Part shown: positions 9,248 through 17,774 of the stretch, piece after piece
Numbering within the stretch: the first letter of the stretch is position 1
How the letters are laid out: each line of letters starts with the position of its first letter
Source of the DNA: Streptomyces sp. NBC_00259
Lineage (GTDB): Bacteria; Actinomycetota; Actinomycetes; Streptomycetales; Streptomycetaceae
NCBI RefSeq assembly: GCF_036181745.1
Contig: NZ_CP108080.1
Coordinates: forward strand, 2,418,001 to 2,482,000
Reading direction: 5' to 3'
Length of the DNA stretch: 64,000 nt
Made by a program: the position numbers and the translations under genes
Notes under the pieces: model-generated
What the model was told of the DNA's origin: nothing
The model's input: only the letters and a program-made list of their open reading frames with translations
Databases searched by the model: none

Positions 9248-12200
9248 TCACTTCACGCCGACCGCCCGGATGATCTCCTGCTTCACCGAGCCGCCCCGGT
9301 CGTCGGACGCCGAGGCCCGCAGCGAGATGAACCGCGCGTCCCTCGGCACCCACAGGGACGCCTCCCACGTGGCGGACTTCCCGCGGACGTCGTCGAGCCG
9401 GACCGTGGACCAGGTCTTCCCGTCGTCGTACGACACCTCCAGCGCGCCGCCGGTGATCTTCCCGGTGCCCTCGGCGCCCTTCACGTACTCGGAGAAGATC
9501 CCGACGTCGAGCTTGCGCCCGGCGCGGACGTTGCCGGTGAGGTCGGTGTCGACGTCGAAGCCGAGGTTCAGCATCGGCAGGTAGGTCTCCCGGTCGGCCG
9601 GGGTCTCCTTCGAGCGGAAGGTCCACTCGGAGTGGCCGCGGGTGGACAGCCGCCACCGCTCCGGGTCCATCGTGGTGTCCGTGACGACCCGGAACTCCTG
9701 CTCGGTCGGCTTGACGTCCCAGGCGTACGCGCCCGAGCTCATCCTGCGGTCGACCCGCACCCCGTCCACGTACACCTCGGTGAACTGGGTCAGCGAGTCG
9801 TCGTTCCAGACGTTGCCGAAGCCGGTGTGGTCCGGACCCGAGTCGCCCCAGCCGGGGGTGTTGAACTCCAGGCTGTTGCCGGTGCGGGTCTGGCCCCAGC
9901 CGAGGCCGGTGCCGAGCCACGGGTGCCAGACCGGCTTGAACCAGTTCAGCGTGGAGCGGGTGCCGCCGCGGTAGGACGGGGTGCCGCTGCGCTGCTCGAC
10001 GGCGTCGGGCCCGTTGGTGACGGACTGGTGCCAGCGCTGGCCGGGTCCGGTGCTGACGTAGTCGGTGCGCTCCGCCGGGAAGGAGATCCACTCCGGGAAG
10101 CCGAAGCCGATGCGGAAGGTGTCGGTGATGGAGTAGCGGAACTCGCCGCCGAGCGCGGGCTTGGTGCCGTGCAGGCGCGTGTCCAGGACGGCCAGGTCAC
10201 GCTTGCCGGGGCGGAACGTCAGGTCCTCGGGGACCGCGCCCGGGTGGCCCTCGGACAGGTCGTAGACGTACGGCGTGAACCGGGTGCCCGTCAGCTCCAC
10301 CCGCTCGCGGCGGGCGGCCGAGGCGATCAGCCGTGCCCCGTCGGCGGCGTTGACGGTCACGACGTGCAGCGGACGGTCCTCGTACTCGGCCGTGCCGAAC
10401 CAGGCCATCAGCCGGCCGGGCGCGTCGTCGGTGACGAACAGCGCCTTGGCGCCGGCGTCCTGGGCGTTCTGGGCGAGCTGTGCCGGGGTGATCGCGCCGG
10501 TGTGGCAGACGACGACGGCCTTGCCCTTCACGTCCTTGCCCTGGTAGGCGGCGGCGTCACCGGTGCCCGCGTCCACGATGCCGAGCCGCAGCTCGCCGTC
10601 GAGGGGGGCCGTGCCGGCCTGCACCCTGGTGTCGCTGATCGGCCTGCCGCCGGCCTCGGCCTCCAGCATCGGCTTGCCGAGGCGCCAGACGGTCCGGTAC
10701 TCGAAGGTGCCGGTGGCGGGCTTGCGGGTAGGCGCCGCGAAGACCGAGTCGTACTTCGGCGGCACCTGCAGCGCCCCGCCGTAGTGGGCTCCGTTCGCCT
10801 GCCGGTCGAACTCCATCAGCAGCTGACGGGTTTCGGTGCGCTTGTCGACCTCGGCGCGGATCTCGCGCAGCTTCCGCCCGTCGAGCGTGACGGTGCGGTC
10901 GCGGTCGAGGGTGATCTCCGGCTCGGTGATGAAGCCGAGGCCGAGGGAGTCCGCGCCCTTGCTGCCGCGTACGTCGAGGAAGGTGTCGAGCGTGTACGTG
11001 CCCGGCTTCAGGCGCAGCTCCAGCGTGCCGGACTCGCCGACCGTCTCGGGGAACGGGTCCTCGCCCGCGGCGAGCCGCTGCACGCCCAGGTAGGCGGGCG
11101 ACGGGGCGCCGTCGCGGTCCTTCACATGGACCGTGAGGGTGTACCGCTCCTCCTCCTTGACCAGACCGAGCGCGGTGCGGGCGACGACGGTGCCGTCGGC
11201 CGCGGTGGCGGTGATCCGGCCGCCGGTGTTGCCGACGGCCGCCTTGCCGCCGTCACCGGTGACCGTCGTCCGCGCGGTGCCGTGCGCGGGCACGGTGAGC
11301 GTGGTGTCGGCGAGCGTCGCGACACCGGCGGGCGCACCCTCGACGGCGAGCGTCAGCGTGACGGGCACGTCGGTGTGGTTGGTGTACGTCACGGGCTTCG
11401 TGACCGGCGTGTTGGCCTCGTACGGCCAGCTGTAGAAGCCGAGGTCGGCGGAGCCGGTGGCGGTGACCGTGGCACGGGTCGCGGCCGGTACGTCGACCCG
11501 GCCGGCGCCGAGCGCGTACGGGGACGCGTCGAGCGGCTTCGACGACGACATCAGCGCGTCCTTGAGCTGCGCGCCCGTCCAGTCGGGGTGCTCCTCGGCC
11601 AGCAGCGCGGCGACGCCCGCGACGTGCGGGGTGGCCATCGACGTACCGCTCAACGAGGTGTACAGGCCCTCGCCGGGTGTGAGTTGGGAGCGGGCGGCGA
11701 GGATGTCGACGCCGGGTGCGGACAGGTCCGGCTTGAGGGCGTAGTCGCGGTAGCGCGGGCCCTGGCTGGTGAAGTACGCGGCCTCGTCGGCGGAGTCGAC
11801 GGCGCCGATCGTCAGCGCGGAGTCGGCGGCGCCGGGCGAACCGATGGTGCCGGGGGCGCCGGAGTTGCCGGCGGCGATGACGAAGAGGGCGCCGGTCTGG
11901 GCGGAGAGGGTGTTGACCGCCTCGGCCATCGGGTCGGTGCCGTCGCTCCCCTCGCGCGAACCGAGGCTCATCGACACGATCTTGGCGTCGACGTCCTTCG
12001 CGGCCCACTCCATGCCGGCGATGATCTCCGACTCGCTGCCCGAGCCCTCGTCGGAGAGGACCTTGCCGACGGCGAGGTCGGCGCCGGGCGCGACGCCCTT
12101 CTCCTTGCCGTCCGAGCCGGCGCCGCTGCCGCCGACGGTCGAGGCGACGTGAGTGCCGTGACCGTTGCGGTCGGCGACCTCCTGGCCCGCGATGAAGCTC

Positions 12201-12928
12201 TTCGACTCACCGACACGGCCGGCGAGATCGGGGTGGGCGGCGTCGACGCCCGTGTCGAGGACGGCGACCTTGACGCCCTTGCCGGTGAGGCCGGCCTGCC
12301 AGGCCTCGGGGGTGCCGATCTGGGCGTTGGACTCGGCCATGTCGGCCTGTACGCGGCCGTCGAGCCAGATCTTCTCGATGCCGCCGGAGAAGGTGCGGCG
12401 GGTGGCGGCACCGGCGTCGGCCACCGCGTCCCAGATGGTCCCCGGCTCGGCCTTCATGGCCACGCCGCCGATGCTGGGCAGGGACCGTGTCGTGTCGCCG
12501 CCCTGCGGGGCGGCCGTGCGGGCGCCCTTGGCGTACGTGACGATCAGCGGCAGGTTGCCGTCGATGCCCTGCTCGACGAGTGCGGTGACATCGAAGAGCC
12601 GCCTGTCGAGGACACCGGCGTCGAGGTACGGGCGGGCCTCGTCGGGTACGACGGTGACCCGGCCGTTCGAGATCTCGCTGCGCACGGCACCGGTGGCGCC
12701 CTTGCGACGCTCCACGGCGACGGCTTTGCGGCCGGCACCGAGGTCGGTGACGGTGACCTTGTCGCCGGTGATGAGCGTGACGGTGTGCCGGGGGGCGGCA
12801 GCCGGGGCCTGCCGCCCGGCGCCGTGCTCGGGTGACTCGGCGGCGAGGGCCTGTCCGGCCGGGAGCAGGACGAGGGAGAGCCCGGCAGCCAGCAGCCGGG
12901 CTCTCCTCCTCGCGGACGCTCTGGTCAT
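9248..12928 (-). CDS. Large secreted S8-family serine peptidase (subtilisin-like)
   Basis: Exported protease of 1226 aa. An arginine-rich signal peptide ends at about residue 29 (GQALA). A pro-region follows, then a subtilisin domain with Asp225 in VAVLDTGVDAAHPDL, His257 in GHGTHVAS and Ser430 in SGTSMATPHVAG. Downstream are a beta-sandwich region, a protease-associated (PA)-like segment around residues 770-860 (KAVVVCHTGAITPAQLAQ) and further beta-rich C-terminal modules. This is the large streptomycete multi-domain subtilisin architecture. RBS GGAGAG lies 6 nt before the ATG. A 14-bp palindrome sits about 57 bp upstream. It is monocistronic. Confidence 0.93.
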   Translation of the reverse strand: MTRASARRRARLLAAGLSLVLLPAGQALAAESPEHGAGRQAPAAAPRHTVTLITGDKVTVTDLGAGRKAVAVERRKGATGAVRSEISNGRVTVVPDEARPYLDAGVLDRRLFDVTALVEQGIDGNLPLIVTYAKGARTAAPQGGDTTRSLPSIGGVAMKAEPGTIWDAVADAGAATRRTFSGGIEKIWLDGRVQADMAESNAQIGTPEAWQAGLTGKGVKVAVLDTGVDAAHPDLAGRVGESKSFIAGQEVADRNGHGTHVASTVGGSGAGSDGKEKGVAPGADLAVGKVLSDEGSGSESEIIAGMEWAAKDVDAKIVSMSLGSREGSDGTDPMAEAVNTLSAQTGALFVIAAGNSGAPGTIGSPGAADSALTIGAVDSADEAAYFTSQGPRYRDYALKPDLSAPGVDILAARSQLTPGEGLYTSLSGTSMATPHVAGVAALLAEEHPDWTGAQLKDALMSSSKPLDASPYALGAGRVDVPAATRATVTATGSADLGFYSWPYEANTPVTKPVTYTNHTDVPVTLTLAVEGAPAGVATLADTTLTVPAHGTARTTVTGDGGKAAVGNTGGRITATAADGTVVARTALGLVKEEERYTLTVHVKDRDGAPSPAYLGVQRLAAGEDPFPETVGESGTLELRLKPGTYTLDTFLDVRGSKGADSLGLGFITEPEITLDRDRTVTLDGRKLREIRAEVDKRTETRQLLMEFDRQANGAHYGGALQVPPKYDSVFAAPTRKPATGTFEYRTVWRLGKPMLEAEAGGRPISDTRVQAGTAPLDGELRLGIVDAGTGDAAAYQGKDVKGKAVVVCHTGAITPAQLAQNAQDAGAKALFVTDDAPGRLMAWFGTAEYEDRPLHVVTVNAADGARLIASAARRERVELTGTRFTPYVYDLSEGHPGAVPEDLTFRPGKRDLAVLDTRLHGTKPALGGEFRYSITDTFRIGFGFPEWISFPAERTDYVSTGPGQRWHQSVTNGPDAVEQRSGTPSYRGGTRSTLNWFKPVWHPWLGTGLGWGQTRTGNSLEFNTPGWGDSGPDHTGFGNVWNDDSLTQFTEVYVDGVRVDRRMSSGAYAWDVKPTEQEFRVVTDTTMDPERWRLSTRGHSEWTFRSKETPADRETYLPMLNLGFDVDTDLTGNVRAGRKLDVGIFSEYVKGAEGTGKITGGALEVSYDDGKTWSTVRLDDVRGKSATWEASLWVPRDARFISLRASASDDRGGSVKQEIIRAVGVK

Positions 12929-12984
12929 GGATGTCTCTCCTCGTACGCCCGGTGACGGGGTGGTGTCCGGGCGTTGGCGAAGAG

Positions 12985-12998
12985 TCTGAGCGCTCAGA
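12985..12998. promoter_or_regulatory. Perfect palindrome upstream of the S8 protease gene
   Basis: TCTGAGCGCTCAGA, a perfect 14-bp palindrome 57 bp before the protease ATG. It is a plausible operator for a dimeric repressor. The regulator is unknown. Confidence 0.5.
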
Positions 12999-13228
12999 GG
13001 TCGCTTGGGGCGACCAAACCCTGGCGGTTATCTGCCATGGCGGCTACCTGCCAGGTCGGAGACGGGTCCTCGGAGGTGTCGGGGCGTCGAGGTGTCGGGG
13101 CGTCAGGAACCGCCCGGAGCCAGAGGTGTCCAGGGCTGCGGGGAATCCGGGTGTCAGGGCTGCGGGGGATCCGGGACGTCAGGCCTGCGGGGCGTCGGGC
13201 CCGCCGCGCCTCGGGGCCTCCGGGGGCC
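12999..13228. other. Gene-free gap with degenerate GC-rich repeats
   Basis: No credible gene in the roughly 300 bp between the protease start and the MFS stop. From about 13075 to 13190 it contains loose repeats of a GGTGTCnGGGCTGCGGGGnATCCGGG pattern, probably slippage-derived. Confidence 0.55.
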
Positions 13229-14521
13229 TCACGGAGTGGGCTCGCGGGCGTCGTACCGTACGAACCCGCGCCCACGCAGCGCCAGTAGACCCACCGCGAG
13301 GACACAGGCGAGCCCGCCCCCGGTGACGGCGACGGCGGGCGAGGTGAGATCGGCGACCGAGCCCGCGAGGAAGTCGCCGAGACGCGGTCCGCCCGCGACC
13401 ACGACGAGGAACACCCCCTGCAGTCGCCCGCGCATCTCGTCCGGCGCGGCCGCCTGCATCATGGTGTTGCGGAACACCATGGAGACGGTGTCGGCGCAGC
13501 CGGCGACGGCGAGGAAGAGCAGCCCGAGCCAGAGGTTCCTGGTCAGCCCGAACACGGCGATCGCCACTCCCCATGCGGCGACGGCGAAGAGGATCGCCAC
13601 CCCGTGCCGGCGGATGCCTCCCAGCCAGCCGGAGAACACCCCGCCGAGCAGCGCGCCGACGGCCGGCGCGGCGACCAGGAGGCCGGTGGTGCGGGCGTCC
13701 CCGCCGTACCAGAGCACGGCGATGGCGGGGAACAGCGCCGTCGGCTTCGCCAGGATCATCGCGCAGAAGTCGGAGAAGAACGTCATGCGGATGTTGGGCC
13801 GGGTGGCGAGGAAACGCAGCCCGTCGAGGACGGACGCGCGCTTCGCGGTCGTACGGTCCCGGTCGGGGAGCATCGACGGCAGCCGCCACACGGCGTACAG
13901 GGCGGCGCCGAAGGCGACGGCGTCGATGAGGTACGCCGTCTGGTAGCCGCCGTATCCGACGATGATGCCGCCGAGCATCGGCCCGATCAGCATGCCGGAG
14001 GTCGCCGTCATGGAGTTGAGCGCGTTGGCGGCGGGCAGCTGTTCGGGCGGCAGCAGCCGCGGGATCATCGCGCTGCGGGCGGGCGAGCTGAGCGCGGCGC
14101 ACACGGCTTGCAGCGCGACGATGCCGTACAGGAACCAGACGTGGTGGAAGCCCGCGAGCGCGGCGGTGGCGAGGGCGGCCGACAGCCCGGCGGACCCGGC
14201 CGCGCTGTACAGCCCGAGCGCGCGCCGGTCGACGGTGTCGGCGACGGCGCCGCCGTACAGCCCGAAGACGATCAGCGGGACGAGGGAGAAGAGCCCGACG
14301 AGCCCGACGGAGAAGGTCGAGCGGGTGATGTCGTACACCTGGAGGGAGATCGCCAGGGTGGTCATGCCCTGGCCGACCCAGGAGATGGTGCTCCCGAACC
14401 AGAGCCGGCGGTAGTGGGCGGAGATCCGCAGCGGCGTGAGGTCGGCGAGGATGCGGCGGCGCAGGGGAACGGAAGCCGGGGTGCCGGGCGGAGTACCGGG
14501 CGGAGTGCCGGTGTCGGTCAT
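13229..14521 (-). CDS. MFS exporter (MFS_3/EntS-like)
   Basis: Twelve-helix major facilitator of 430 aa. The opening SAHYRRLWFGSTISWVGQGM and the region LSSPARSAMIPRLLPPEQLPAANAL are typical of the MFS_3 group that includes the enterobactin exporter EntS and many streptomycete drug or siderophore exporters. It therefore probably exports a small molecule; the substrate is unknown. The N-terminus carries a TPPGTPPGTPAS repeat. The ATG at 14521 overlaps the stop of a possible 15-codon upstream ORF (ATGA), which would couple its translation. Confidence 0.85.
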   Translation of the reverse strand: MTDTGTPPGTPPGTPASVPLRRRILADLTPLRISAHYRRLWFGSTISWVGQGMTTLAISLQVYDITRSTFSVGLVGLFSLVPLIVFGLYGGAVADTVDRRALGLYSAAGSAGLSAALATAALAGFHHVWFLYGIVALQAVCAALSSPARSAMIPRLLPPEQLPAANALNSMTATSGMLIGPMLGGIIVGYGGYQTAYLIDAVAFGAALYAVWRLPSMLPDRDRTTAKRASVLDGLRFLATRPNIRMTFFSDFCAMILAKPTALFPAIAVLWYGGDARTTGLLVAAPAVGALLGGVFSGWLGGIRRHGVAILFAVAAWGVAIAVFGLTRNLWLGLLFLAVAGCADTVSMVFRNTMMQAAAPDEMRGRLQGVFLVVVAGGPRLGDFLAGSVADLTSPAVAVTGGGLACVLAVGLLALRGRGFVRYDAREPTP

Positions 14522-14568
14522 GCGACGGGTGTCGTGCGGCGGGCGGCTGCGGGCGATATCGGCGGCAT
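14518..14568 (-). CDS. Putative leaderless 16-residue upstream ORF coupled to the MFS gene
   Basis: Begins with an ATG 6 nt downstream of a TATACT -10 hexamer (14575-14580 on the minus strand), so the transcript may start at the ATG itself. It reads MPPISPAAARRTTPVA and ends in a TGA that overlaps the MFS ATG by ATGA. Such an ORF could recruit ribosomes to the MFS gene, which lacks a clear Shine-Dalgarno sequence. Inferred only from layout. Confidence 0.4.
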   Translation of the reverse strand: MPPISPAAARRTTPVA

Positions 14569-14773
14569 GGGCGCAGTATAGGGACGCGTCGGGATGGGCC
14601 CCTTACGGGCATGGGGGCACGGGTCCGCCCGCCCCGCCCGCGAAGAACAAGATCGTCCTCACGGGGTGTGGCGGGCGCCGGTTGCGGCCTCCCGCGGGCA
14701 GGCGCAGGGTGAACAGGCGCGGGGTGAACACGTGTGTGGGCGCCCCACCGACCCGGAGAGGACGGCGATCCTG

Positions 14774-14947
14774 ATGAGCAGCGCCAGGACGAAGCAGATC
14801 AAGGGCAAGCTGAAGGAAACCCTCGGCAGGACCATGCACGACAAGTCCATGCAGCGGCACGGCCGGAGTGACCAGCTGCGCGGCAAGGCGCAGGAGATGG
14901 CGGAGAAGGCGGCGGAACGGGTACGCAAGGGCACCACCAGGCACTGA
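14774..14947 (+). CDS. CsbD-family stress protein
   Basis: Small, highly charged 57-aa protein of the CsbD family, seen in general-stress regulons. The core KQIKGKLKETLGR followed by DQLRGKAQEMAEKA is family-typical. It is cytoplasmic and probably partly disordered. The ATG at 14774 has GAGAGGACGG about 10 nt upstream. It diverges from the MFS exporter. Confidence 0.85.
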   Translation: MSSARTKQIKGKLKETLGRTMHDKSMQRHGRSDQLRGKAQEMAEKAAERVRKGTTRH

Positions 14948-14998
14948 GCCGGGGCGGCAGGGGTACGCGTACGGGGCTGCGGAGGCGCGGGCCCGGGC

Positions 14999-15060
14999 CT
15001 GGTCCTGCCGTGGTCCTGGCCTGGTCCTGACTGATCCTGACTGGTCCTGGCCGCTCCTGC
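14999..15060. repeat. 10-11-nt tandem repeat upstream of the FMN reductase
   Basis: About six imperfect copies of TGGTCCTGnC, in the gap between csbD and the NADPH-dependent FMN reductase. No gene lies between 14948 and 15201. Confidence 0.75.
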
Positions 15061-15201
15061 CAGGACCCCGCCCCCTACCCGTTTCGTTCCCGCACATCGC
15101 CCGGAAGGCCCCGCCGCGATCGCGCGGCGCCCGCGACCGGACGACACTGATCCCATATGCCCCTGACCAGGGCGCCCGCACGCCGCAAGGAGCGTTACCT
15201 C

Positions 15202-15861
15202 ATGCCCACGGACGCCCATCCTGGCCCGCTGCGGGTGCTCGTCTTCGGCGCGGCGCTACGGGCCGGGTCCGTCAACGCCCGTCTGGCCTCCCTCGTCGCC
15301 CGCCTGGTCTCCGACACCGGCGCGACCGCGGACCTGGCCGGCATGCGCGAGTTCACGATGCCGCTCTTCGACGGTGACGTGGAGGCCGCCGAGGGGCTGC
15401 CGGAGGGCGCGCTCGCGCTGCGCGACCGCCTCGAACGGTGCGACGCGTTCGTGATCTCCTCCCCCGAGTACAACGCCTCGGTGCCCGGAGTGCTCAAGAA
15501 CGCGATCGACTGGGTCTCCCGCGTCCGCCCCCAGCCCTTCAAGACCAAGCACGCGCTGCTCGTCTCCGCGTCCCCGTCCATGGTGGGCGGCAACCGTGGG
15601 CTGTGGGCCCTGAGGATCCCCCTGGAACACCTCGGCACCCGCGTCTATCCGGACATGTTCAGCCTCGCCGAGGCGTACCAGAGCTTCACCGAGGACGGAC
15701 GACTCGCGAACGACCGATTGCAGCAGCGTCTGGCCGAGACCGTGACGGGCTTCCTCAGCCTGGTCGAGGCCGACGTCCGCTACGTCTGCCTGCAGCGCCG
15801 GTGGTACGAGTTCCTCGGCGACGAGACGGAGGCCGCGGTCACGCAGAGGGCGGAGGACTGA
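15202..15861 (+). CDS. NADPH-dependent FMN reductase family protein
   Basis: Flavodoxin-fold oxidoreductase of 219 aa. The start LRVLVFGAALRAGSVNARL is the FMN-phosphate loop, and SSPEYNASVPGVLKNAIDWVS is the hallmark flavin-binding segment of the FMN_red family. Likely reactions are NAD(P)H-dependent reduction of FMN, quinones or chromate-like acceptors. The ATG at 15202 is chosen for AAGGAG about 9 nt upstream; an in-frame ATG at 15157 has none. It is convergent with the following membrane-protein gene. Confidence 0.85.
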   Translation: MPTDAHPGPLRVLVFGAALRAGSVNARLASLVARLVSDTGATADLAGMREFTMPLFDGDVEAAEGLPEGALALRDRLERCDAFVISSPEYNASVPGVLKNAIDWVSRVRPQPFKTKHALLVSASPSMVGGNRGLWALRIPLEHLGTRVYPDMFSLAEAYQSFTEDGRLANDRLQQRLAETVTGFLSLVEADVRYVCLQRRWYEFLGDETEAAVTQRAED

Positions 15862-15883
15862 CGGGCGCAGGCCCAACGGGCCG

Positions 15884-16609
15884 CTAGACCAGGACGTTGA
15901 CGGCTCGGGCGATCACGAGGCCGAGGATGAGCAGGGAGACGAGGGACTGCACGGCCATGGCGATCTTGGCCCAGGGGGCCAGTGGCATGACGTCGGTGGG
16001 ACTGAAGGCCGTGGAGTTGGTGAGTCCGAGGTAGAGGTAGTCGACGTAGCGGGGGCGCCAGTGCGCGGCGTTCAGTTCGGGGCTGAGCTGCTGGGGGAAG
16101 GCGAGTTCGGGGGTGGCGGGCATGTGGTGGGCCCGGGCCGCCGCTCCGCCGCTGTCGAGTTCGAAGTACAGCAGGGAGAAGGCGACGACGGTGGAGGCCC
16201 AGACGACGCCGCCGGCCTGGAGCAGGCCGGTGGCCGAGTTGGTCTCGTCCCCGCCGTGGATGAGGTCGTCGACCAGCCGGACGGTCGACCAGATGGCGCT
16301 GACCGCCAGCACGCCGACCAGGGCGATGGATACCGCGCGCAGGGTGGCCGAGCGGCGGCTGATCCGGCCCGGGTCTCCCGCGATCAGCGTCACCAGGAGC
16401 AGTCCTTCGACGAAGGGGAGCAGCCAGCGGGGCCCCAGGCGCAGGTCGTCGGGCATCAGCAGGGTCAGCACCATGGCGGCGATGACGGCTCCGGCCATCG
16501 GCCAGCGGGCCTCACCGAACGCCGCCTGCCCCGGCTCCGGCTCCGACTCCGGCTCCGACTCCTGCGGATCGCTCGGACCGCCGGCATCGGCGGGGTGATG
16601 TCCGGTCAT
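15884..16609 (-). CDS. Conserved membrane protein (DUF1345-like)
   Basis: Integral membrane protein of 241 aa. The cytoplasmic N-terminus is rich in acidic repeats (SEPESEPEPG). Several hydrophobic helices follow, then a conserved RPRYVDYLYLGLTNSTAFSP motif near residue 180, typical of a family annotated DUF1345. The function is unknown. The ATG at 16609 overlaps the stop of a small upstream gene by 4 nt (ATGA), indicating coupled translation. The frame runs further upstream but without a start supported by a ribosome-binding site. Confidence 0.78.
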   Translation of the reverse strand: MTGHHPADAGGPSDPQESEPESEPEPGQAAFGEARWPMAGAVIAAMVLTLLMPDDLRLGPRWLLPFVEGLLLVTLIAGDPGRISRRSATLRAVSIALVGVLAVSAIWSTVRLVDDLIHGGDETNSATGLLQAGGVVWASTVVAFSLLYFELDSGGAAARAHHMPATPELAFPQQLSPELNAAHWRPRYVDYLYLGLTNSTAFSPTDVMPLAPWAKIAMAVQSLVSLLILGLVIARAVNVLV

Positions 16610-16767
16610 GTTCGGCTGCCGCGCCGGGGCGGGACGGGGGCGCCGGTCCGCGGGTCCGCCCACCGCACACGGAGTGCCGTCGCTCCGCCCGAGGCGGAAT
16701 CGACGAACGTCACGACCCCCCGCTCGGCGGCGGCGTCACACCAGCGGGTCAGGGCCTCGTCCGGCAT
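16606..16767 (-). CDS. Small protein coupled to the DUF1345-like gene
   Basis: 53-aa ORF, MPDEALTRWCDAAAERGVV..., ending in ATGA overlap with the downstream membrane-protein gene. A GAGGAGG sequence lies about 12 nt before the ATG. The N-terminal half looks like a small amphipathic domain and the C-terminal tail is Arg/Pro-rich. No family is recognised. The overlap and codon use make it likely to be real. Confidence 0.5.
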   Translation of the reverse strand: MPDEALTRWCDAAAERGVVTFVDSASGGATALRVRWADPRTGAPVPPRRGSRT

Positions 16768-17035
16768 TCCACCACCCCAGCCTCCTCGCGGAACCGAGCG
16801 GCCCGGCCGCCCGCTTTGTCCTCGAACGTACCTCGAAGCCGCGCGGCCACCCTCCCGCCGGGACCGCGTGTCCCCCACCCGACCGCCGCGCACGGCCCGC
16901 GCGGCACGCCCCGGGCAAGGAGGCTCGGGCGGTGGTGGACGAGAGGGAGCGGCACGAGAACTTGCGTCCATGTCCGCCGGTCACTGACACCGGCATGCCC
17001 TCGGCCCGACCGCGGCACCTCTTCCGGGCCTCCGG

Positions 17036-17118
17036 TCATGAACCGGCGGTGAGTTGCCGTTCCGCCCAGATGAGTTTGCCGTCCCAGGTGGAGCGGGCGC
17101 CCCAGCGGCCGAGGCTCC
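17036..17118 (-). pseudogene. C-terminal remnant of an RsbW-like ATP-binding regulator
   Basis: Read in the frame ending at the TGA at 17036, this encodes RSLGRWGARSTWDGKLIWAE and a few more residues. That is very like the last residues of streptomycete GHKL ATP-binding anti-sigma-type proteins. Nothing of the ATPase domain precedes it. Upstream, the DNA belongs to a different (membrane protein) gene, so this is the tail left by a deletion or recombination. Confidence 0.5.
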
Positions 17119-17506
17119 GAACAGCAGGGTTCCGATGATGAATGTCGCGCCGCCGCCGAGGATCACCCAGTGCGACGGCCCGTCGAGCACGGTGTCGGAC
17201 ACGGCTGGTTCGACGAAGAACAGCACCACGTTGTAGGCGAACGAGGCCCCGGCGAACAGTCCGAGGCCGATGATGTCGACGGCGGCGGCGATGGCTCCGA
17301 ACCGGCCGGCGGCGTCCGCCTGGCGGAGATGGAACGCGATCAGCGCCGGCGCTCCGAAGCCCGCGACTCCGAGAGCGACGACAAAACTGGTCGCGGCAAG
17401 TCTCCCGGTGAATGCCTCAATCGCGCCGGCTGCCCCCAGGGGACAGGCCGAAGAGGATTCCGCAGATCGCTCCGAAACGCGTCAGCCTTTCGAGTTTGCG
17501 ATCCAT
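17119..17506 (-). pseudogene. Frameshifted, 3'-truncated small membrane protein gene
   Basis: A start MDRKLERLTRFGAICGILFG at 17506, with AGGAAAG upstream, runs into a stop after about 30 codons. From a C-run near 17433-17443 the coding signal continues in another frame as GAAGAIEAFTGRLAATSFVV and on through three or four hydrophobic helices to GGGATFIIGTLLFGAS. There it joins the unrelated ATP-binding-protein tail. One frameshift plus loss of the 3' end makes it non-functional as read. The family is not recognised. A sequencing error could explain the frameshift but not the chimeric end. Confidence 0.6.
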
Positions 17507-17774
17507 GGTGGTGGCTTTCCTATCCTGTGATGCCGGTGATTCCGCGTGCGCGGGTCACCATTTCGCGAGGGTGCGGGACCGTTGGTGCGGAACGTACGGG
17601 GAGTAGCACCGGCGATGCCGTTGACGGCGCTGACTGGGACGTACCAGTCACCCCCGACCTGCCGATGCCGGCCCCGTGGCTAGCGCTCTCGCACCTTTCT
17701 TCCGGTGCTTCGAGTTTTCCCCTACGCATTGCACGAAGCTACGGCGAGAAGCCGGAAATATTAGGCTCGGGTTT

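Noticed and set aside
9182..12835. 1217-codon open frame on the plus strand opposite the S8 protease
   Set aside because: A high-GC shadow frame: Val/Gly/Ala/Arg-rich composition with no domain, while the opposite strand has a complete catalytic triad and signal peptide.
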